Shown one piece after another: positions 25,701 to 37,400 of a DNA stretch of 64,000 bases. Under the pieces are notes generated by a model. That model saw only the letters and a list, made by a program, of their open reading frames with translations, did not search any database and had not been told where the DNA came from. How positions within the stretch are numbered: the stretch's first letter is position 1; each line of letters starts with the position of its first letter. This DNA is from Haemaphysalis longicornis (taxonomy: Eukaryota > Arthropoda > Arachnida > Ixodida > Ixodidae), in NCBI GenBank assembly GCA_013339765.2, contig CM023453.1, positions 29,155,868-29,219,867 of the forward strand. Reading direction: 5' to 3'. A program made the translations under genes and the position numbers.

Positions 25701-28009
25701 GATTACTAGCGCAAATTGTAGTCTGGAGTCTGTAGGCCATGTTTTGTCCACTCGCTGCGTTTATGCGACTTTATTCAGTAGCAAATACAAAAAAAAAAAT
25801 CAGTGCTCTTGAGAAGCGGTGCGCTGTCGCTCCACAGGGCTAGTCTGACACGAGAGCCAGGCTATCTTGAAGGTGATAACGCGATACGGCATGGTGCATT
25901 TGGCAAAATATCTTCGCTGCACGTTGTGCAGACCCTATGCATAAACGTAAAACTGCAGTCGTCAGATAGGAAGCACATTGTGTTTATAAATACAGCATGA
26001 AGTCAAAAACGAACTTTACTCCCAGCACTTGCCGAAATCTGAGGCTTCTGAAAGGGAGCATCTTCATCAGAACTAAAATCTGACGAACCCACACCGTTGC
26101 TGAAGTTATCACTGCTTCTGGGGTAAGAAAAATCAGCCGCTGCAGCTGCCGAAGTCCCTGCCACAGCTGTCTGCTTTTGCGGAGCACGCCAGTGAAGTGG
26201 GCGCTATTTTTCGCGCAACTCGCCACTATCGCTGGCTCAAATTGCACTCTCGACTCCGTCTCCGCATGCGAAATGTAAACAAATGATAATGAAATCGAGA
26301 AAGGAGTTGCCAGTAAATGTGCCAAATGGCGGTAGTTGTCTGCAAGGCGCCGTTTTTAGCTTTTGCAGGACGTTTGAAATCTTGGGAACTCCGTGTTCGA
26401 TGTCCTATGGCGCCATGAGGAAAGAGTTAATGGGGGCAGGAAGCCGTGTGCTTTGCTTGAGCGCCCTGTTGGGTGTTAAGCTGAAGTGCTTATGATGTGC
26501 TTAATGTGCTGCCCTTGTTCGCCCCACGCGCCCTGTTGCAGCCCCCACAGCAGCAGCAGGGGGGACTGAAGCGGCCGTGCCTTCCTCCGGTTCCGCACGA
26601 GGCTCTGCTGGAGGCCGAGGCCCCCCTGCCACTGGGGAGCAGCCTGCTGTACGACTACTCCACCCTCTACCTGCCCCCCTGGTCAGTAGTGCTGCCCTGC
26701 AAGGTCTTTGTCGGGTTCCATCCTGGCCATCGCAGGGTTTGTATGTGTGGCAGGCAGCTCACAAATGTTCCACTCTGTGAAGTCTTGCAATGAATTGTTA
26801 CAGTCGGTGGTTTACAAGCTGTTCCTGTAGAGCATGGTGGGTGGCTATTCCACCATCGTGCTTGAGCAGTTTTTCCAGTGGGCTGTCTCCAACTTGTTCA
26901 GAAGGTAGCTACCACGTACAAATTAGACCAGTGTAAAACTCCATAGACTACTCGGCTTGAGCATGTAAGCAACTTTACAAAAAGGATTTCGTATAAATGG
27001 TATTCACTGAAATGTTTAGCTCTCAATTTCTTAGCTTGGCAACACTGGAAACGGCCACGGACATGGCCGAAGCGCCACGATTTTAATTTTTCTTTAATTT
27101 AAAAGATGTTTTTAATCGCACTGACGTTGGAGTCGAGGCATTACTTTGCGTTTGGTGGGGTAGAGTTTGGAATGCGAACACACGTCATGTGGTTAGCACG
27201 GAGCCCAACGTAACCAGTGATGGCGCACTCACATGGTTGCCTACATGCATGCCTCGCCAGTGAATACTACCTATAGGGGATGCTACTAAGGTGTCCTTTG
27301 TTTGTCACTAATTGAGCTTATGGTGAGGTTGTGTTTTAAAAAGTGAATGGAAAAGATATCCCGTCACGAAGCTGATTACAAAAAACTTTTCCCTTGCGAA
27401 GAGTCGTGGCAGTCGTAACCTCGACTCGGCTTGTTCCCTGCAGGGACGTGCCTCCGTGCAAGCGTCCCCACATGGGTGCGCCTCGGAGATCCCACCCGGG
27501 TGACACGTGGGCACCGTACCGGCGGTCGGAGCCGATGTGCGACCACACTGTGGCCTCGGGCGGTGAACAAGTGGGTGAAGCCGGTCCCACTGCCGGTGTC
27601 CCAAACGCCCGGGATCCTTACGAGTTCCACGATGAGGGGGACGAAGAGTCGGCCGCAGCTGCCACACCCAATGGCCAGGCAGCTGGCGCCCTGGCAGGCA
27701 CACCCAGTCAGGCTGTGGCAGCTGTAGTTGTCAAGGTGAGCCGGTCAGGGTTGGCGTTTTAAGTTGCTAAGTGGGACTTGGATATGCTTATTTGCAAATA
27801 AGGGACTGGAAGGGCGGTGCCCTTCCTGTAGTGCACATGCATATTGTCGGAGTAAATACGCCTGTTAGATGTGTGGGTGGCCTTGAATTCCACTCGGACG
27901 CTCACGCTCTTTTCCATGTCTGTTCTTAAGTGAGATAGCATTGATGGGCCCAGCCCCTTCAACCTGATTTTTATCTTGCCTCCTTCCGTCTTACCTTGTG
28001 CCGTGTTAA

Positions 28010-28062
<53 letters not shown>

Positions 28063-31000
28063 ATTAACCTGGAAATTGGTTACCTCTCCGCTTCTGTTTC
28101 TAAAAAATTGCCAGGAATCCTCTCCTCCCAACATGTGTGACCTGCCTATAAATTATATCTCATTTAGAGCTACTTTTGCAGAGACAATGCTTGAAATCAG
28201 TGTGCACACAGTTTCATAACGGAATTTTAAGAGAGGCTAGGTGCTTTTGAGCTCTTCCCACCTCCATGCCACATCGGAAAGTGCCATTGGGCGTGCTAAG
28301 GGGCTCAGCCTAACGTGTCCTTGGGCTGCGGCCTCTCACACAGGAGGAAGAGAAGGAGTGTGTGCCCATGGACACGACCACGGGTGCGGAGCCCGCCGTT
28401 GCAGCTGCGGACTCTGCGGGGGTGGTGGGTGCCCCCCACAGTGCCGGTATCGGGGAGCCCACCACGCCGGGCTCCCAGGGGGACCTTGCTCCCGGCGGCT
28501 CTCCACCCACTCCCCGCCACCCGGGTTTCACGCGCGTTGAGGACCTCAAGGTCACCGAGTGCGACCTCGAGAACATCTTCGACACCTCTTCCTCGGACGA
28601 GAGCAGCGATGACCCCGTGAGGAGAAACCACTCGTATCTTAGGCTGAGCGTGCGACACCCGGCTTTGTCTCCTTTCCCCGTAGTCTAAGAATTGATTCTT
28701 CTTTTCTTCTTCCTTTGCGGCTGAGGTTACAACTGTGCTTTTCGTCAGTTCCAGGCACCCTCCACGCCGAGTTCCACAAAGCCCCCCGGTGCCACGGACG
28801 AACCCATCACCAAATCTAAAAACAGCACCACTGCCGGCATCCTGGGTACGTGAGGCTGCTATCGGTGACCTTTATCGTGGCTGTTATTAACTTTTAGTGC
28901 TGGCAAAGAGGCTGAGCCTTCTGTGTGTGGCCGAGAGCAGTGTGTGCCCTGGCTGATGATTTGGAGGCATTCACGGAAAATAGTTTTGTCTATGGCAGGC
29001 TGCGGCATTTGGTGTGGTTTCTGTTAGAGCCTTCACAGGTAATATGTCTTCTAACTGACAGTTTGTCCAAATGTTGTGCCATGGACTGGTAGCCGTGAGC
29101 AAGGAACAAACAGTTTTGTGATGAGGTGGAGATGAGCAGTTGTGATGAAAGCAGTTCTGGGAGGGGAATGCCTGGCAGGGTTGAGTGGAGGGATGATGTG
29201 CCAAACAGCACAAGATAGAAAAAGGGCAAAAGAAAAAACAACAATGACAGCGATACGCCGTCGTTGTCTCTTCTTTTGTCCTTGTCTATCTTGCGCTGTT
29301 TTGTACATCATGATTCATGTGCATCGTGTACCCTAACTGGCCCAACTTGCCATTCTCCTGAGTGATGTTGCCTCTCTTGCGCAGGAGCGGCAGAACTGAC
29401 GCGCATGTTCCCCACGCCGCCGTCGCTGGAGCACAATGCTGCCCCGTCGCCCTCATGTCCCGGCGGTGGCACCGACCTGCTGCTGGGCGAGGCCGGGGAC
29501 AGGGCGCTGGACCCTTACGGAAACTGCGCCAGCCCGGGCTTTGACGGGGCCAAGGTCAGTGGTGCTTCGGGGCAGTCTGGCTCCACCTGTTCTCGTTTGT
29601 TTCCGAGGCTGCAGCTTCGTGCGGTCCGTTAAAACACGTTCCAGTAATACTGTGTGGATTCTGCTCGTGTGTAGTTCTGAGAAACTGCCCGTGGTGATCT
29701 CTGTAAAACGTAGTGAATGTGCACAGCTGCTTTCGACACCAGCTGGCTCATTATTTGTTGAACCCCTTTCCACTGCATCCGCTTCCTGTGTGATTGGGAA
29801 ACGTAGCTCAGGACAGTGTGGACTGTAAACTGTGTCTTACGGTTGGGCTGCTGAGCCCAAATGTGGGTTCATCCCAGCTGCAGCAGGGAATTTTTTGTTT
29901 TGTTTTGTTTTTTAGAGGAAAAACAAAACCGCCAGTGTGCCGAGATTTCGGCACACAATAAAGATCCCTATGGATAAAAATTAATCCAGGGCCCTCTACT
30001 ACAGCATGCCCCGCCCTATAGCAAGGTGTAGCTTCGGCATGTCCCTCTTCCCCCTCCACCTTTCTGATAAAAACATGTCCTATTAGTCGCAGGCGATAAA
30101 TTGTGTTCCTGGTATTTCTAGAAATCATCCAAAATTGCACCTAAGGATTCTAAATTTCAGGATGAGTATGCTGCAAGTTGTAGAAACTTTGTCATGGCAA
30201 AACGCAGTTATACTGAAACAATCACGATTTTCACATCTACTTTTATCGTGCTTGTATAGCAAAAGCATTTTTTACTCTCAGAAAATTGATTATAATCAGA
30301 TTTCAGCAGTTTTTGTTCTCACGTAACTTGCCGATAAAATAAGTTCCCGAGAGGATAAGACAAGCTCGCCCTCTAGTTGACATCACCCTAGCATTAATGC
30401 TAAACGTGGCCTCAAAAAGGACTCCAAATGTTGTGATTTCATGTGCACCATCACTGCATTATTTGTTTACGACCAGTATGACAAAATAGCTATTTTGTTG
30501 TAGCCCTTCATAATGGTTTTGAATGGAGAAATTTTGTAAACCCATAGAATATAAAATGCGATATTCTAAACAGCGATCTTTTGGTCATTGTTCGTGATTC
30601 GATCACCCGCGTACCCCTGCGGTAGTGACCGGTTCCTTCATGTGGGCCCCTCACCCGTGATTGCAGGACTGGTCGTACGTGTACAAGGCGCCCAAGGTGC
30701 ACGCCTTCCTGAGCTCCCAGCGGTACGCCCCGCTCGCCCAGCTGCCCAGTGCCGCGCTGGCGCCCCTGCCCCCCCTGGAGGTCTCCTACAAGCCCAGCTG
30801 GCAGCAGCAGCACCCCTCGCCCCAGCCCCAGCAGGCGCCCCCGCCCCCACCCACTCCACAGCCACCACCCCCGGGGCCCCCCCGGCCCCTGCCCCACTAC
30901 CACCCGGCTGCGCACCAGCAGCACCAGCAGCAGCAGGGCCCACCTCTTGCCGTGCCACCCCCACCGCACCTGGTGGGCGGTCCACCGGGCTCCGCCCACG

Positions 31001-34000
31001 AGGCCGCTTTCCTCATGCGCATGGGTGGAGGATCGATGCACCACCCGGGACTCCTTGAGCGCCACCCTAGGTGAGCCGGCACACCCCAAGCCCTGACAGG
31101 GGAGGGGAGGTGGCTCCTCACACAACACGACTGTGCGCGTGTCTTTCTGTGTTTGTTGAGTGCAAGTTTCACGTTGCGCGATACCCCTTGTAGGCTGGAT
31201 AAAACTTGCAAAGGTTGATGGGGGTGTCGTGTTACTTGTTGTCGATACGCTTTTATCGTGCGCACTAAGCATGGGCCCTGATAAATTGCAAAGCCTGGCC
31301 TTGAACGGACAAGAGAACTTGAAGAGCAACTTCTAGAAAAGTCAGATCTAGGGTTTAGACTTATGCGTAAAGCGCTGCAGTGCAGGAATCGGCAAAACAC
31401 TGTGAGGACTCGTCGATTTGATTGGAGGCTTGCCTCGTTTTATAAACCGTGCTCCCTTTTAAGTTTCACACAGTTAGTTTTCTCTCTTGACTTTATTAAT
31501 TAATTAATTAATTATACCCTCAGGGCCCGAAGGCATTACAGAGGGGAGTGGGTAATACACAAATACAGTGAGTGATATTATAGGCAATATAAAGCACAAA
31601 ACATTTCCTAATTATACAATGTTAGCTAGGTAACAAAGCAATCAAGTACAGTAAACAGTAATTAGAGGCAGGTAAGTACAAAACATTCCTCATATACAAT
31701 GTTAGCGAAGGTGTTTTTGAACAATACCGGATTTTGTATACAGGCAATGGAGTCGAGAAGGTGGTTCCAGTCTGTGGCTGTCCGCGGGAAAAATGACTAT
31801 GAAAAGGCGTTAGTCCGTGGATGGGGTATCCTGACTTTATTTGAGTGGTCTAAACGAGCAGAAATGTAATGAGGTGCTTGAATGAATTCACTGCGTAGTT
31901 CAGGGTGATAGAATATTTTATGGAAAAGACACAGACGAAGAACATTACGACGAGACGCTAGAGATGGTAGGTTAAGGCTCAATTTCATGTGTGTTACACT
32001 CGAGGTACCGTTATAATCGGATAGTATGTAACGGGCCGCGTTGTTCTGAACTAATTCTACTTTTTGAGTCAGGTTGGCTTGGCTTTAATCCCAGAGTGAT
32101 GCCGCATATTCAAGCTTTGGCCGAACCAGCGTCTTGTAAAGTAGTAGTGTTAGTGAAGAAGGTGCTCTTGAAAAATTACGTCGAAGGTATCCTAATGCCC
32201 GGTTAGCGTTATTGACGACATAATCCGTGTGAATGTTTCATGTAAGGTCAGCTGAAAGGGGAACACCTAGGTATTTATAACATGACACATTTTCTAGAAG
32301 GGAGTTATTAATAGAGTACGAAGGTAGCTCTTGAGTAGTTCGGGACACGCATGTACTTGCACTTGTTAGTGTCACCAGATTTTACACCAAGATGTTACAG
32401 CGTTTAGATCTGCTTGTAATGTTGTGACGTCGTTGCCAGAGATTATTTGTCGATAAATTACACAATCATCGGCGAACAAATTGATGTGGGCAGAAACGCA
32501 AAACGGTAAATCGTTAATATAAATTAGGAAAAGAAGAGGACCCAAAACCGAGCCCTGGGGAACACCCGAGTGAACGCCGCTGGGCTCAAAGTCATAATTG
32601 TTAGCTGAAACGAACTGGGAGCGATTAGTAAGGAAAACTTCTAGCCATGTTAGTAGCTTGTCATCTAGGTTAGGCGAGCGCAGTTCATGTAAGAGTAATT
32701 TGTGAGAAACTTTATCGGAAGCTTTAGAAAAGTCTAGAAAAGTGATGAACATGAAAAGTGATGAGCATTCATGTTTCTCACAGCTATAATTTCTTTTGTT
32801 AGTGTTGTCCAAGGGAGGAGTAGTAACAATAGTTTATCAGAATGGCTATGCGCCGGTAATAGTGGTTGCCAGATTGGACTGTAGCTGCCTCCACACAAAC
32901 CAGGTCATCTTTTGTGGGGTAAACGTGGGGGCTGTTAATGTGGTACTTTAAAACGTAACGTTTAAAGCACCACATTTGTACTCCAGGGCTGCCCTTGTGT
33001 CGCGCTGTTAGTTTTACAAATGCTTGTGGCTCAGCTACTTGTTTTTATGCACCAACAAACAGAGCACATGGAATAAATTGGAAATTTACGTTGTATTGGT
33101 GGCTGTGAAATCATCACTTCGTATTTGCAATGAAATCAAAAGTAACTGTTCACACTCCTCCCCTAAATGTTACACAAAGCAAGCAGAAGGAGTCGTATTA
33201 AAACAGGAGCGCTATTCCAGAAGGCCCGAGATAGCTCGCTCCCAAGTTTCCAGCTGCTCGAGTTAACAAAGTAGTGATAGTACAGCATCCAATAAACTTC
33301 AAGCAACACCGGCGCAATCGCGTGGAGCATGCTTGACATTATCAGCGCACTCAGTTGAGGCCGCTCATGTTGAAAAAGCACGGCTTGTGCAAACATCCGC
33401 GTGCAGCGCCATCTAGAATCGACTTGCAATCTGCACTCCGTTGCGTAACGTAGATAACCCTGCTATTTCCTTCAAAAATACTGCCTGACCCCAGCCTTCT
33501 TTTAAAGCTCCACCCTCTAAAAGTGGTGCGGGGCGGCTCCGATTTTCTCGGTGTTCTGTTCTTCCACTGAAATGTGTTTGCTACGTCGTTTGAGGGTGGC
33601 TCCAGTGCAGCTCAGCGCAAGCCCAAACCAAGTAAGCGAAGCAGTTCACTGTAGCGAAAGGAACAGTCAGACGTGACCGGCTTTTACGTAAAAACTGCAC
33701 ATGACGGATGGGACAGGGAAAAGTAGAGACAGGACGTGTTGCCAGAAGGAGAGTGAAGGTATAGAGTCCCTAAAAAAAATTACTGTAGAAAGCTTCGTCG
33801 AACAAGAGCTGTGAAGAGCAAAGTGAAATGAAGGAAACAAATTTGAAAAGCCGTGGTTGTTGCTATTCCTTTCTTTGTAGCACATGCCCAATGGGGTGAT
33901 TTGCCCGCAATCAGGACCTTTGAGGAGCGAATGGGCTCGGTTTTTGAAAATTCAGAAAACTGTGAATTGGAAAAGTAAAATTCTTAGAATAATGTGGGCT

Positions 34001-34451
34001 GCGTGACACGCGTTTGTGATGGCTCATGGGAAGGACAGGTGCACACCAGCCGCGCAGAACCCCAATTATAGGGAGGCTGTGCTGTGTGCCAGTCTTCTTG
34101 CTGGCGAGTTCACTACGAAATGAAAGAGAAGAAACTGACGCAAACACAGTATAGCAGAAAAGAAGCCGGTCAAAGTATTGCCAAAATTCATGCCGAAAGA
34201 CAAAGAAATGAAAGCGGGGAAAAATACGGAAGGGCAATATGTCCGTTAAGAATTATCGCAAGTACAATTGTGAGTTGTTAATAAGTATCGCAAGTACAAT
34301 GTATCAGTTGTTATCAAGTACCGCCAAGCTTTCGCCTTCAAATCACGTAAGCATACTTAAGGGCCCCTATCTGAAAGCGGTCGAAGGGTTTCGATAACAC
34401 CGACCAGCCATTACGTTGAATGTGACGCGTTTCCATCACCGTTTTTTTTTT

Positions 34452-34490
<39 letters not shown>

Positions 34491-37400
34491 CAGTAGGGCT
34501 TAGTCACGTGATTGCATTGTCTGCCACCGATGACCGAAATGGGCAGAAACTGCTTCTTAGGACGGCAAATTTCAAACGAAAAGCTCATAACGCCTAAAAT
34601 AAAAAAAAATTAATGAACTTTGTAGTAAAATACAGATTAATAAAATAAAACCGCGATAAAAGTGATGTTCACTCAAACCTCATTATAACGAAGTTCAGGG
34701 GAAGCTGTAATTATTTCGTTATATCCATTATTTCGTTATATCAATTTAAAAAGTTTACGGCAATGTATGCTCATTTGGGTGCACAACTATTAGCATGCAG
34801 AGATGGAAACCTCCTCGCGGCCCACTGTACCGCTACGCGAGCATGCATGCGACGGAAATTGAATAGAAGACAAGTATTTTGCTTGCTCAAAGCGCACACT
34901 GCCTATGATATTTTCCGGTACACGTCGCTAGAAAAGAGACCGTGATGCTCCTTTGTTTGGGGCATCAGAAGCGAAAGACTTCCTTTACAGTGGTGGTCAT
35001 CGCGTTGAGACAACTTAGAAGGTCAACCGCATCGACCGCCTGTGATGAAGTTGGCGCGTTTAACGCGTGGGCATGGTAGACCACGGTGTCTTCGGCGTCG
35101 CTTGCGTCGGTTTGTCGGGTGACATTTGCGACAATAGCATCGTGGGTGAGCTCCTCTGTAGTGACCACGTCGGAATCGGCACCGAGAGAGCCATCTTCCT
35201 CGCCCCGCCAGGCTGGTTGAGCGAGTAGGCCGATGCGGGCGTTTTTAAACACTGCTGGCCGAACGAGTGTCGAACTCCGCAGAATACTTCACACACCGTG
35301 GTAGGGTTTTTTTTTTTCCTTTTGAGCGACTAATATAGTTCGTTGTATCGATTAACTGGTCAATTTTACTTTGTTACAACGAGGTTCCAAATGCATGGTT
35401 TAAGGGGAATTTCATTTACTTCGTTGCATCCATTATTTCCTTATATCCTGTTACGTTTAATAAGGTTTCAGTGTAGTTGGATTTGCTTGCCCCCAGTAGC
35501 GACAAGTGCAGCAGTGGAGCGAGAGAACTTTTAAAATGCTTGAACTCCACCTCGAAATATTATCATTACGTTACGTGGGCGTCCCTACAACCCATGTATC
35601 CCGAGTTCCCCTCAGTCTCAGGCCTCCTGGAATAGCACCCCAGAACAATATACGTAGGTTTCTTGGTTAGGAACAACCCAGCTTTCAAATGGTACTATGG
35701 CACGTTTATATTTACGAAGTGTGGAAGTTTTCCTTCTGAACTCACATCACTATTCTGCCTCTCTACTACTAGGACCTCAAAATTTGTGTTTTTCCATGTT
35801 CAGATCTCCGTGTCACGCTTGTCGCTCATTGCTGACCGTACACCGAAACAGTGCGGCTTATACATGTGTTTGTATGTGCCATGCGCAGTCACCATCCGGG
35901 CCTGGAGGAGCGGCCCTGCTACCCCGGTCCCGGCGCCATGATGGGCAGCCCGGCAGGGGTGGGGCCCCTGGGCTACGAGATGGGGCCGGGGGGCTACCCG
36001 GCAGGGCTGATGGGGGGCTTCACTGCGGGGGGGCGTGGCGGCGGCCCCTGCCTGGCGGGGCCTCCCGAGCCCCCGACACCCGAGGCGGACTCCCTGCTGG
36101 TCAACCTGCTCTTGTCGGACTCCCTGCTGGAGCTCTTCCGGGACCACAACTTTGCCAGCTGCACCCTCTGCGTGTGCAACATGAACATCAAGGCAAGGCC
36201 CCTCCCCTTGCCCCTTTCTCTCTTGCCCCCCCCGCTAATTGTGTGATCAGTCCCTCGACAGTCCGTCATTTGGAGAGAGCTCTGGAGGAGCTCAGTAGCG
36301 GGGAAAAAATACCGCATCCAGAACTTACCGGGACTGCAAATTTAAGAGCTTTACAATGTATTATGCTGGGTATGGCAACAAAGGGATGTTTGAAGTAGAA
36401 CGTTTTTGGCCTCCACCATAGTAACCTTTGGTTACAGCACAGTTGCCGATGTATTATACACTGAGCTTGAGATCCTAAAACTGATTTCCTTTTCTCAGTC
36501 ACTGCATTTTCTTTACTTTTCTTTCTCATGGAGGTGAAAAACACAAGCGGCAGTGGGTATGCCAAAATTCCTTCGCACCTCAAACGATTAAAATTAAACT
36601 ACCCCCGTCTGTTGAAATGTGCTGCTCAGTTCAGCTGTAGCTGCGACACCCAAAACCACAATTCTAATGTCTGCGCCTACAATTGTACGTAGAATTGTGG
36701 CCTAGATAACAGCTTGCCATCATCTCTATGATAAATCTCGCTGCCGGTCAAAGGGTTTTGTGTGGAAGGCGCGTGCCATTCCTCATATCTGTGTGTACAT
36801 CTGTCTGCACAGACATCTGTTGGGGCGCAAGATTCAAGCCCATGAACTTTGAGTTTAGGTTTTGCTTTCTATCGAACGCCTCCATATGAAGAGGGCGCAA
36901 TGCTTGCAGCACCCCTCTCGCTTGTTTGTCAAAGTGAGTGTAGGTCGCCAGCGAGGTGGTCGCATTGTCCCAAGTTGCGTCCTCCAACTCGTGGACTTCT
37001 TCTGTTGCTGCGGCAGGGAGCAGACGTGGGCGTGTACCTGCCACCGTCGCTGGTGCCCACGGCGAGCGAGGAGGCGCAGTACAAGTGCACGTGCGGCTTC
37101 TCGGCCGTGGTGAACCGGCACCAGTCGCACCGGGCGGGGCTCTTCTACCAGGACGAGCTGGACATCACGGGCCTTCCCTACGAGGCCAAGCCGGGACCCC
37201 ACGTGCGGGCCGCCCTCCAGCAGGCCCGGCTTGGCTTGGCTGCCCGGGTTGGCTTGGGGGCAGGAGGAGGAGGGCCCGCCGCCTCCGCCCACCTCGCCAA
37301 CCAGTCGTCCCTGAACAACAAGGTGCGTGGGATGAGACGGAGCTTCTGTGGGATGGGCCGGCTTGAAAGAAGGCGCTTAGAGAAGAATGGTGTTCAGGCA

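Noticed and set aside
25665..26330. A TTAA-type MITE starting TTAAAGGGACACTGAAG
   Set aside because: No inverted partner end was found downstream, so the boundaries cannot be supported.
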